A stretch of DNA of 64,000 nucleotides from assembly GCF_007971225.1 (NCBI RefSeq), contig NZ_CP042435.1, positions 1,302,001 to 1,366,000 of the forward strand, given 5' to 3'. The notes below the pieces were generated by a model that saw only the letters and a list, made by a program, of their open reading frames with translations, was not told where the DNA came from and ran no database searches. This stretch comes from Panacibacter ginsenosidivorans. GTDB lineage: Bacteria > Bacteroidota > Bacteroidia > Chitinophagales > Chitinophagaceae. Numbering within the stretch: the first letter of the stretch is position 1; every line of letters starts with the position of its first letter. A program made the translations under genes and the position numbers. Below, piece by piece: positions 10,147-17,783 of this stretch.

Positions 10147-11598
10147 ATGAAAATGCAATTCTGCCTACTCTTACACGCTTTCATAAACGCTACCTTTAAA
10201 CTCAAATTATTAAAAGTGAAAAACTTGCCTGTTATTGAAAAATTAATCGAAGCACTTGGTGAACAAAAAGTGTTAAGCAGTGAAAAAGCTGCTGAAAGAA
10301 TTGCAAATGTGTATGGCAAGGCGAGATCGCTGGATGTAAGGGCATTGGTCTTACCCGCATCAACAAATGATGTTGCGGTAACATTAAAAATATGTAATGA
10401 ATATAAACAAGCAGTAGTGCCGCAGGGCGGTCTTTCAAATGTTGTTAACAGTGCTACAGCAAATAAAAATGAAATTGCTATATCGCTTGAAAAAATGAAT
10501 GCCATTAAAGAGGTGGATCGTATTAACCAGTTTGTAGAAGTTGAGGCAGGCGTGATACTTGAGCAACTGCATGAAAAAGTGAAAGAAAGTGGTTTTATTT
10601 TTCCATTAGATTTAGGAGCAAAAGGCAGTTGTATGATCGGTGGAAATATTGCCACCAATGCAGGCGGTTTGCAGGCTTTACGATATGGCGTTATGCGCAA
10701 TCTTGTATTGGGTCTTGAAGTTGTTTTAGCAGATGGAACTATTCTCAACAATTTAAATCCTGTATTAAAGAATAATACCGGATATGATTTGAAACATTTG
10801 TTTATCGGCTCTGAAGGAACCCTCGGTATTATTACCCGTGCCATTCTTAAACTAACACCTGCACCTGCATTTTTTTCTACTGCTTTTATTGCATTGGAAA
10901 ATTTCGACAACAGCAAAGAATTACTAAACAGAGCTAAAATATTTTTTGGAGATAAGCTTACTTCATTTGAAATTTTATGGCCGGCATTTTATAAGCTGCT
11001 TACCAATGAAAATTCGGGCAATAAAAAAGTGATAGCCGACAATTACCCTTTATATGTGCTTACTGAAATTGCCGGGGCTGCTGCTCTGGAATCTCAGATG
11101 GAGATATTTTTAGAGACTGTACTCAATGATAATATTATAGTGGATGCAGTTTTAGCACAGCGGCAGGAAGACAGAAAACAGTTCTGGCAAATACGTGAAA
11201 AAATCGATCAGATACTTATTCGGCATAATCCCGTTTTTACGTTTGATGTAAGTTTACCCGTTTCTGAAATGGAACAATATGTAATAACTGTAGATGCAAC
11301 ATTGAAAGAAAATTTTGATACCTTTTACAACTATGCTTTTGGGCACATGGGTGACGGCAATCTTCATTTGATGATCAATTGCGGGGAAGAAAATACTGAC
11401 GCTAAAGAACTGGTTGAAAAAATTGTTTATGCACCATTACAATCAATACCCAGTTCTGTTTCTGCCGAACATGGTATTGGGCTATCAAAGAAAAAATGGC
11501 TCTCTTTTTCCAGATCGCCGGAAGAGATTGCTGTAATGCGGTCTATTAAAAATTTACTGGACCCGAATAATATTATGAACCCGGGCAAAATATTTTAA
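10147..11598 (+). CDS. FAD-linked oxidase (GlcD / D-2-hydroxyacid dehydrogenase family)
   Basis: This protein of up to 483 residues oxidises a 2-hydroxyacid (D-lactate, glycolate or D-2-hydroxyglutarate type) using FAD. The N-terminal FAD_binding_4 domain carries GGNIATNAGG, followed by RYGVMR. The C-terminal FAD-oxidase domain has the metal/substrate motif HMGDGNLH (400-407) and AEHGIG (440-445). The first 23 residues are hydrophobic and atypical, and GTG at 10216 (residue 24) is an alternative start giving a normal family length. The usual glycine-rich PP-loop is degenerate (PQGGLSN), a small oddity. No iron-sulfur partner subunit is nearby. Confidence 0.87.
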   Translation: MKMQFCLLLHAFINATFKLKLLKVKNLPVIEKLIEALGEQKVLSSEKAAERIANVYGKARSLDVRALVLPASTNDVAVTLKICNEYKQAVVPQGGLSNVVNSATANKNEIAISLEKMNAIKEVDRINQFVEVEAGVILEQLHEKVKESGFIFPLDLGAKGSCMIGGNIATNAGGLQALRYGVMRNLVLGLEVVLADGTILNNLNPVLKNNTGYDLKHLFIGSEGTLGIITRAILKLTPAPAFFSTAFIALENFDNSKELLNRAKIFFGDKLTSFEILWPAFYKLLTNENSGNKKVIADNYPLYVLTEIAGAAALESQMEIFLETVLNDNIIVDAVLAQRQEDRKQFWQIREKIDQILIRHNPVFTFDVSLPVSEMEQYVITVDATLKENFDTFYNYAFGHMGDGNLHLMINCGEENTDAKELVEKIVYAPLQSIPSSVSAEHGIGLSKKKWLSFSRSPEEIAVMRSIKNLLDPNNIMNPGKIF

Positions 11599-11760
11599 TT
11601 CTTTTTGAACAGTGTACCATAACCGGATTTACAATACAATGATGCATAATACTCAGAATAGCCATGCCGGTTGCTGATGTTGATATAAACGATAACAATA
11701 ATTCTGTGGCGGTGGCTGATATGAATAAAAGAGATTTGGTGCCAGGCTATAGAATGTCAG

Positions 11761-11880
11761 TTGCAACTTTTGTTGCGTCGCACACTTGTGCGTTCGTAAC
11801 CCTGTTGAGCAATGAACAAAATGCACAAGTGTGCGACGCAACAAAAGCGCAATAGTTGTACTGTCTCCGGATCAAAAAAC
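11761..11880. repeat. Inverted pair of type B core repeats (copies 5a and 5b)
   Basis: Positions 11767-11791 and 11823-11847 form a perfect 25-bp inverted repeat with a 31-base spacer. Each arm is one type B core with its flank (CTTTTGTTGCGTCGCACAC and onward). The outer part on the right, ending in a GATCCGGAG-like stretch (read on minus), matches the left flank of other copies. The pair sits in the gap 11599-11998 and could form a long hairpin or cruciform. It is the clearest REPIN-like arrangement in the window. Confidence 0.88.
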
Positions 11881-11998
11881 TTTTTTGAAGATGCAGCTTT
11901 GATAAGATTGATAAATGTCAATTATTGGGAAGTGTTTTTTATGGCCCAAAGAAAACCTTAGCAGAAAATATGGTAACTTACTTTTAAAATCTCCGGAT

Positions 11999-12388
11999 AT
12001 GAAGAAAATATTTTTTGCAGCGCTTATGCTTCTGACTGTAGCCCTTTTATTGCATAATAAAGCAACCGCGCAAAGTAACAATGCACCAGGAGATCTATTA
12101 AGACATATTGTTATGATAACTTTTAAGAAAGATGCTCCCGCTGACAGCATACAGGCGCTGGACAATATATATAAGAGCTTATCTAAAAGTACAATGGTTA
12201 AAGATTTTGAGATGGGCATAAATATGTCCATCCGTGATACCCTTGTAAAACATGTGTTTGTAACAACCTTTACTTCAAAGGACGATTTGGCTAACTATAA
12301 AAAGGTTCCTGCCTATTCAGGATTATTTAAACTTTCACTTGCTATTGCAGAAGATGTTACCGTGGCTGATTATTGGGTAAAGAAATAA
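11999..12388 (+). CDS. Exported Dabb (stress-responsive A/B barrel) domain protein
   Basis: This 129-residue protein starts at ATG 11999, chosen because it places a clean signal peptide (MKKIFFAALMLL to TAQ) at the N-terminus; the frame is open further upstream. The mature part has the Dabb signature RHIVMITFK, with the usual TSKDDLANYKKVPAY helix-strand pattern of about 100 residues. Dabb domains form dimeric ferredoxin-like barrels found in stress proteins and some enzymes. The function of exported versions is unknown. It stands alone downstream of the inverted repeat pair. Confidence 0.78.
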   Translation: MKKIFFAALMLLTVALLLHNKATAQSNNAPGDLLRHIVMITFKKDAPADSIQALDNIYKSLSKSTMVKDFEMGINMSIRDTLVKHVFVTTFTSKDDLANYKKVPAYSGLFKLSLAIAEDVTVADYWVKK

Positions 12389-12459
12389 TTCCCCCTTCTG
12401 CTTTACACATTTGCATTTATTATACCGAGGCATTTTATAAAAATATAATTACCTATTTA

Positions 12460-13515
12460 TTATTTATTGTTGGATGTAACAACGGGTTGTAATGCTTTAC
12501 GTACAGCCGGTGCTACAATGTTACCAAACAATTCTATGGCATGCATCATTTTATCATGAGGCAAGGTGCCCACACTAAACTGAACCATGAAACGCGTATT
12601 GCCAAACAGCTCATGTTCGTATAATATTTTATCGATCACTTGTTGCGGACTCCCTACCAATAAGGCACCTGAAGGGCTGCGCATCAATTCAAATTGCTCA
12701 CGTGTTGTTGGCGGCCATCCTCTCTCCCGCCCTATCTTACTCATTACATAAGCATACGTGGGGAAAAATTCATCAGCAGCCTGTTGAGAATTACCGGCGA
12801 TATATGCGTGTGAATTGATGCATAGCTGAAGTGTGGAAACATCATGACCAACCTTTACAAATTCATCACGATAATATTTTGTATGTGGCACAAATTGTTC
12901 AGGCTTGCCGCCAATAATAGCAATGGTAAGTGGCAATCCCAATTTCGCGGCCCGTAATACAGACGCCGGGGTACCACCTATTGCCACCCATACCGGCAAC
13001 TTCTTTTGATAAGGTCTTGGATACACACCAAGATTTGATATAGCTGCACGATGCCTGCCTTTCCAGGTAACTTTTTCGTTTTCATTTATGGCGACAAGCA
13101 GCTTTAATTTTTCATCAAACAACGTATCGTAATCATCAAGATCGTAACCAAACAATGGGAACGATTCAATAAAAGAGCCGCGGCCCGCCATGATCTCTGC
13201 CCTGCCACCAGATAAAAGATCAATAGTGGCAAATTGCTGAAATACTCGCACGGGATCATCAGAACTCAATACACTTACGGCACTTGATAACTTTATCTGC
13301 TTTGTTCTTGCTGCCACTGCTGCAAGCACTGTAGCTGGTGAAGACACGAGAAAATCAGGGCGGTGATGTTCACCAATGGCAAATACATCGAGCCCAAGCT
13401 GATCGGCGAGTTGAGCTTCTTCTAACAAGTTTTGCAAACGTTGGTAAGCTGTAATAGACTTTCCTGTTGACGGATCTGGTGTTAATTCTACAAACGTGCT
13501 AATGCCTAATTCCAT
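12460..13515 (-). CDS. Luciferase-like flavin monooxygenase (LLM family)
   Basis: This 351-residue protein belongs to the bacterial luciferase-like family of FMNH2/F420-type oxidoreductases. MELGISTF opens the TIM barrel. Other family features are IGEHHRPDF, the [13 protein letters not shown] phosphate-binding region and [18 protein letters not shown] in the C-terminal half. ATG 13515 is preferred over an upstream in-frame extension because it matches the family N-terminus. The substrate is unknown. It converges with the Dabb gene, with only 71 bases between the stops. Confidence 0.84.
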   Translation of the reverse strand: MELGISTFVELTPDPSTGKSITAYQRLQNLLEEAQLADQLGLDVFAIGEHHRPDFLVSSPATVLAAVAARTKQIKLSSAVSVLSSDDPVRVFQQFATIDLLSGGRAEIMAGRGSFIESFPLFGYDLDDYDTLFDEKLKLLVAINENEKVTWKGRHRAAISNLGVYPRPYQKKLPVWVAIGGTPASVLRAAKLGLPLTIAIIGGKPEQFVPHTKYYRDEFVKVGHDVSTLQLCINSHAYIAGNSQQAADEFFPTYAYVMSKIGRERGWPPTTREQFELMRSPSGALLVGSPQQVIDKILYEHELFGNTRFMVQFSVGTLPHDKMMHAIELFGNIVAPAVRKALQPVVTSNNK

Positions 13516-13624
13516 GGTGATTAAAGATAAATACGATATGCAATAATAAATTTTTGAATACTGCAATTAACGACAAACTATTTCATGAACAAAATGGATT
13601 GAAAATAGTCTGATCTGCCATATA

Positions 13625-13700
13625 CATTGCAGCATAATGAACAGAACGTACAAGTGTGCGACGCAACGAATGCTTAAATGGTATTACTAATGCCGGGCTC
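13625..13700 (-). repeat. Dispersed core repeat, type B (copy 6)
   Basis: The exact type B core is at 13648-13667, with the GAGCCCGGC-type outer end at 13691-13700 (read on minus). It shares the divergent gap 13516-14002 with copy 7, in opposite orientation. Confidence 0.87.
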
Positions 13701-13827
13701 ATAAACTATCTCTTATCTTTTCTGCACAGATAACAACAACGAACAATCATTTTCTCATTTGCTGTTTTTACCCGTGATATAAATGAAGGGATACCTTTAT
13801 TACTAAAGTGTTATCAGCATTTTATTT

Positions 13828-13875
13828 TCATGGCATCGCCTGTTGTGTCACTCACTTGTGCATTCTGAATGCTAT
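13828..13875 (+). repeat. Dispersed core repeat, type A (copy 7)
   Basis: The core is at 13842-13861, preceded by CATGGCATCGCCT, the second common left flank. A chance small reading frame crosses it and is not considered a gene. Confidence 0.87.
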
Positions 13876-14002
13876 TCATCTGTCAACACTCAAATAGTAA
13901 TAAGCGAAAGCATGAATTACTTAGCTTTGTTTGATATCCTGAAAAATGATCTGCTTCATGAACAAAAAAAAGCATCTTTATTAATTCATAAAAATATAGT
14001 TA

Positions 14003-14728
14003 TTGTTTGCCAGACTGATATATAATTACGGAATTTTCCAGGGGCTTTGGTTAATGATAAAAATTAAACTGTCAAATGGAAAACTAAACCTTCCGAATAT
14101 AAAATATCCTGTCTATTTCAGGAAGAATTCCAGCGACTTTACTGTTTTATATACCATACTGCTTGCAAAGTCTTATGAGTTTAAAATAAAACAACCGCCT
14201 GCTGTTATAATAGATGCAGGTGCCAATGCCGGTTATGCAAGCATTTATTTTGCCAACCGTTTTCCCGGAGCTGCTATTTATGCTGTTGAACCAGATGCAG
14301 GCAATTTTGAAATGCTGAAAAAGAATGCTGCTCCATATCCGCAAATTACCTGCCTTCAGAAAGCTATCTGGAACAAACATGCTGCCCTTATAATAAAAGA
14401 TGCAGGCAACGGAGAATGGGCCTTTGCAGTTGAAGAGATTACTGAAAAAAACAAAGGAGAAATTGAAGCGATCACCTTAACTGACCTGCTTAGCAATTAC
14501 GATCTTCCCACTATTGATATTTTGAAGATAGATATTGAAGGAAGTGAGAAGGAAGTTTTTGCAGAGGGTTATGAACCCTGGTTAAGCAAAACAAAATACC
14601 TCGTTATTGAGGTACATGACGGATTAAAAAAAGGATGCAGCAAATCAGTATTTAAAGCAACGTCAACATTTAATTTCTCCTTTAAAAGAAGTGGTGAAAA
14701 CCTGGTTTTTGTAAATGATGATCTATAA
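14003..14728 (+). CDS. FkbM family methyltransferase
   Basis: This 241-residue SAM-dependent O-methyltransferase belongs to the FkbM type, often associated with sugar or polysaccharide methylation. SAM motif I is DAGANAG (71-77), followed by the acidic residue in YAVEPD (94-98). The FkbM post-motif ILKIDIEGSEKEVF is present. The start may be TTG 14003 or ATG 14054. Upstream residues such as YNYGIFQGLWLMIKIK resemble the usual N-terminal part of the family, which favours the longer form. No glycosyltransferase is adjacent, so the acceptor is unknown. Confidence 0.83.
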   Translation: MFARLIYNYGIFQGLWLMIKIKLSNGKLNLPNIKYPVYFRKNSSDFTVLYTILLAKSYEFKIKQPPAVIIDAGANAGYASIYFANRFPGAAIYAVEPDAGNFEMLKKNAAPYPQITCLQKAIWNKHAALIIKDAGNGEWAFAVEEITEKNKGEIEAITLTDLLSNYDLPTIDILKIDIEGSEKEVFAEGYEPWLSKTKYLVIEVHDGLKKGCSKSVFKATSTFNFSFKRSGENLVFVNDDL

Positions 14729-14854
14729 AAATGGATGCAGTTTAAGCAACATTGTACTTGCACAAAAATTAATTTGCATCATTTTTCAATTGCTTACGGC
14801 TTTGTGCTTATTTTCATTTACGCGATCAATGTATCACAACAAAAAACTTTCCAT

Positions 14855-15634
14855 ATGAAATTTGCAAAACACATCTTTATTTTACTTACTACATTTTTGA
14901 CATTTACCTGTGCCACCACAAAAGCACAATCGTCCCGTTTTAGTGTGAACCATTACACCAATGGAAAAGGTGATACACTAAATTATCGTATGCTTTATCC
15001 TGATTCTGATACTTCGCGAAAGTATCCGCTGGTTATTTTTTTACATGGTTCAGGGGAAAGAGGCAGCGACAATGAGGCGCAATTGAAATGGGGTGTTATG
15101 AATTTTGCAACCGACCAGACGATGGTGGCACATCCTGCCTTTGTGATAGCACCTCAATGCCCTGAGAAAATGAGTTGGTCTAATTTTTCCGGTCGCAGCA
15201 AAGGCACTACAGACATGCACCTGGAAGCTAAACCTTCCAAGCCTATGGAATTATTGATTGGTCTTATACATGAGTTTATGAAAAATGCTTCTATTGATAC
15301 AAACCGTATTTATATTACAGGGCTTTCAATGGGTGGTTTTGGTACGTATGATGCGATTGAAAGATACCCTGATCTTTTTGCTGCTGCAATGCCGGTTTGT
15401 GGCGGTGGAGATGTTTCAATGGCTGCAACAATTGCTCACATACCTATATGGAATTTTCACGGTTCAGAAGATCCTGCAGTAGATCCGATGTATTCTGTTA
15501 ATATGATGAACGCATTGATTAAAGCTGGTGCGCATCCGGCATTTACTTTTTATCCTGAAACAGGGCATTTCTCATGGTTAGCTGCATACAGCGATCCTTC
15601 AGCGTTGAATTGGTTATTCAGGCAACATAAATAA
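14855..15634 (+). CDS. Secreted carboxylesterase / phospholipase-type hydrolase
   Basis: This 259-residue exported serine hydrolase starts at ATG 14855, which gives a signal peptide ending near TKAQ (residue 25). The oxyanion motif HGSGERG is at 64-70. The nucleophile is Ser158 in GLSMGG, the acid is Asp206 in HGSEDP, and the base is His238 in ETGHFSW. The arrangement is that of the prolyl-oligopeptidase/PHB-depolymerase-like esterases often found as single-domain enzymes in Bacteroidota polysaccharide degradation. It may deacylate plant polysaccharide esters, but that is inference. An upstream in-frame extension is judged untranslated. Confidence 0.82.
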   Translation: MKFAKHIFILLTTFLTFTCATTKAQSSRFSVNHYTNGKGDTLNYRMLYPDSDTSRKYPLVIFLHGSGERGSDNEAQLKWGVMNFATDQTMVAHPAFVIAPQCPEKMSWSNFSGRSKGTTDMHLEAKPSKPMELLIGLIHEFMKNASIDTNRIYITGLSMGGFGTYDAIERYPDLFAAAMPVCGGGDVSMAATIAHIPIWNFHGSEDPAVDPMYSVNMMNALIKAGAHPAFTFYPETGHFSWLAAYSDPSALNWLFRQHK

Positions 15635-15804
15635 AACTTACAAATAAAGAACAGGCTTTTATTAATAGTATTGAGCCGGGTAATTATCTGAATAAGACAA
15701 GCTCAGGTGCCGGATCAACACTTATTGCAATTCCTGGAAGAGAGTCTGTCGCCACGCAAAGAGAAATGACCAGGGATGAAGTTTATTTTCCGGTGAAAGA
15801 TTAG
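15631..15804 (+). pseudogene. Orphan C-terminal coding remnant
   Basis: A reading frame of about 57 codons without an obvious start ends at TAG 15802-15804. It reads like real protein, with phrases such as FINSIEPGNYL, GAGSTLIAIPGRESV and TRDEVYFPVKD. It begins right after the esterase stop. It looks like the C-terminus of a lost exported gene, but I do not recognise the family. The gap 15635-15901 holds nothing else visible. Confidence 0.4.
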
Positions 15805-15901
15805 ACCCCAAATTGAATTTATCTCAATTTATAAAGCATAATATTGAGTAAGTTGTATTTTAAAACATACATATATTTTTTATCGCTGAAATATTATACA
15901 G

Positions 15902-17197
15902 ATGCCTGCTTTTAAATATTGTATATTTTTTTTGATCATCATTTCTCTTCTTGTATCAGCGGTGCCGTTGAAAAATAATGAGCCTCGTGCTACGCTTATC
16001 GCAACTGAAAAATTTTATTTCAATTCCTTTGTTGATTGCAATATGGCAGAAGCCTGGATAGGTGATACATTCCGCATTTTTCCAGGTAAGTATGGTGAAG
16101 ATCCTTTATGGGGCTACGCACATGATCTGAAGTTTGCTGATGGCAGTAATGCTGACGAAACTTTTCTAAATAAGCCTGCTGCTTTTACAGAACCTGTTAT
16201 GCCGCCTAATGTAAAGCCCGGAGAGAATGGCTTACACGGTGCTGTATGGTTTGAAACTGTTTACCAGGATGCAAAAGATAAGTCCGGTAAAACATTATAT
16301 GCAGTATATCATAACGAGAATTATCCTGCTACTTTACCTTATGATAATTTAACTGGCAAAGGTTATACAGATAAAAACTGGCCACAGGGATTAACGGGAG
16401 CAACAACACCTGCAGCCGTTTGCAGGATCGGTATTATGAAATCTGTTGACGGAGGAAGAAGCTGGATAAACCGGGGCATTTTTATTGAAGATGATCAGCC
16501 GAGAATGATCTTAAAACCACACAACACTTCTGTTACTTTCGCAGGTGGTGTTGGCGACCCATCTGCAGTTGCAAATGGAGATTATTTATATCTTTTTTAT
16601 GGAGAGTATGGATATCCTGAAAAATATGACCCGGCAAAATATAATGCCCAAACTGAATGGAGCGGTCAATGTATAAGTGTTGCACGAATTGCATTATCAG
16701 ACCTTGATAACCCTGTCGGCAAAGCAAAAAGATGGAACGGAAACGCTTTTACTGTTCCTTATGATGGAACAGGAAAACCCATTGCATCTATACAGATTCC
16801 TTTAGATGAAGGTGGCGGCCCAGCTTCTTCTCCCCGATCAAAATTTTATTGGGGACCATCTGTTAGCTGGAATAATTATCTTAAGTGCTGGGTTATGCTG
16901 ATGGCAAAATCAGAAGGCCCTTCCTGGAAAGGAAACAGCATATACATTTCATTTAATAAACATGAAGATCTTGGGGCAGGTAACAATTCCCAGGATTGGT
17001 CTAAGCCAATAATGCTTTTACAGGAGCCCGGACATATTATATGGTATCCTTCATTGCAGCCTTTAAATTCAGCTGCAGATATTGCAGAGAAAAACACCTG
17101 TTTAAAATTGGGTGCCAAGGCAAGGTTATTTTATAAAGATCAGCATAATGATACGAGTGAATACATTTCTACTTATATAATAGCATTCTCGCATTAG
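15902..17197 (+). CDS. Exported beta-propeller-like protein (BNR/glycosidase-like)
   Basis: This 431-residue protein starts with a signal peptide (hydrophobic residues 7-21). It contains one clear BNR/Asp-box-like motif, SVDGGRSW. Patterns such as GGVGDPSAVANGDYLYLFYGEYG and YWGPSVSWNNYLKCWVMLMAKSEGPSW are typical of five- or six-bladed propeller enzymes (sialidase or GH43/GH117-like folds). A carbohydrate-active role is therefore likely, but catalytic residues cannot be assigned. It stands alone, with the ATG 97 bases after the orphan C-terminal remnant. Confidence 0.65.
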   Translation: MPAFKYCIFFLIIISLLVSAVPLKNNEPRATLIATEKFYFNSFVDCNMAEAWIGDTFRIFPGKYGEDPLWGYAHDLKFADGSNADETFLNKPAAFTEPVMPPNVKPGENGLHGAVWFETVYQDAKDKSGKTLYAVYHNENYPATLPYDNLTGKGYTDKNWPQGLTGATTPAAVCRIGIMKSVDGGRSWINRGIFIEDDQPRMILKPHNTSVTFAGGVGDPSAVANGDYLYLFYGEYGYPEKYDPAKYNAQTEWSGQCISVARIALSDLDNPVGKAKRWNGNAFTVPYDGTGKPIASIQIPLDEGGGPASSPRSKFYWGPSVSWNNYLKCWVMLMAKSEGPSWKGNSIYISFNKHEDLGAGNNSQDWSKPIMLLQEPGHIIWYPSLQPLNSAADIAEKNTCLKLGAKARLFYKDQHNDTSEYISTYIIAFSH

Positions 17198-17261
17198 TAC
17201 TACACCTTCGTCAACAGGCAAAACTTTATCAGGATTATTTTTTTGATACCAGCAATTTCTT

Positions 17262-17300
17262 TTCATGGCATCATCGTTGCGTCGCATTCCGTTCATCTGT
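17262..17300 (+). repeat. Dispersed core repeat, type B, partial (copy 8)
   Basis: TTTCATGGCATCATC is followed by the shortened core GTTGCGTCGCA at 17276-17286; the right half has diverged. With copy 9 it brackets the broken DoxX gene in inverted orientation. Confidence 0.7.
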
Positions 17301-17366
17301 TGTGCTGATGGCATCAAAAAATATAATCTTTTGGAACCATTTTAAACTGCATTTAAAAAATAAAAG

Positions 17367-17564
17367 ATGAAAAAAATAACCATTGCCTGCCGGATCATTA
17401 CAGCTTTGTTTGCAGCATTTATGTTATTTACGGCCATACCAAATATAATGATGGTTAATGCATCTGTAGAATTGATAGCAGGCTTAGACTATCCAAAATA
17501 TTTTATTCCGTTTATAGGTGTTGCAAAAGTAAATGGCTCTGTTGCCATATTATTTATGGCATAA
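17367..17564 (+). pseudogene. Truncated DoxX-like membrane protein
   Basis: The 65 residues match the N-terminal half of the small four-helix DoxX-like family, whose members are about 120-130 residues long. Recognisable parts are RIITALFAAFMLFTAIPNIMM and YPKYFIPFIGVAKVNG. The frame stops right after the second transmembrane segment, and no continuation is seen downstream before the next repeat copy. The gene is therefore a 5' fragment and probably non-functional. An intact member of a related DoxX group lies at 30019-30435. Confidence 0.72.
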
Positions 17565-17599
17565 AAAGGATGCTGCTGTATAACCAGTAAGGTTTATTT

Positions 17600-17670
17600 T
17601 GCTGAATATGTTTCTAAACGCACAAGTGAGTGACACAACCGGCGATGCCATATGCAATGCACCTTGTAAA
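17600..17670 (-). repeat. Dispersed core repeat, type A (copy 9)
   Basis: The core GCACAAGTGAGTGACACAAC is at 17620-17639, followed by CGGCGATGCCATATGC, the GGCATCGCC flank read on plus. It lies immediately beyond the end of the DoxX fragment. Confidence 0.87.
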
Positions 17671-17783
17671 CAAATTATCTTTTGCGAAATAAATGTTGAA
17701 TACACATTTTAACGGTTTGGCTTTATTTCATTTTATCACGCACAAATAAAAATGGTATATATTTATTGAAACTAACTGCAGCC

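Noticed and set aside
10119-10916. 265-codon minus-strand frame opposite the FAD oxidase
   Set aside because: It overlaps a well-supported enzyme whose motifs are intact, and its translation shows no coherent domain.
13843-14025. 60-codon frame before the FkbM gene
   Set aside because: Its start lies inside repeat copy 7 and it overlaps the methyltransferase start; no support as a gene.
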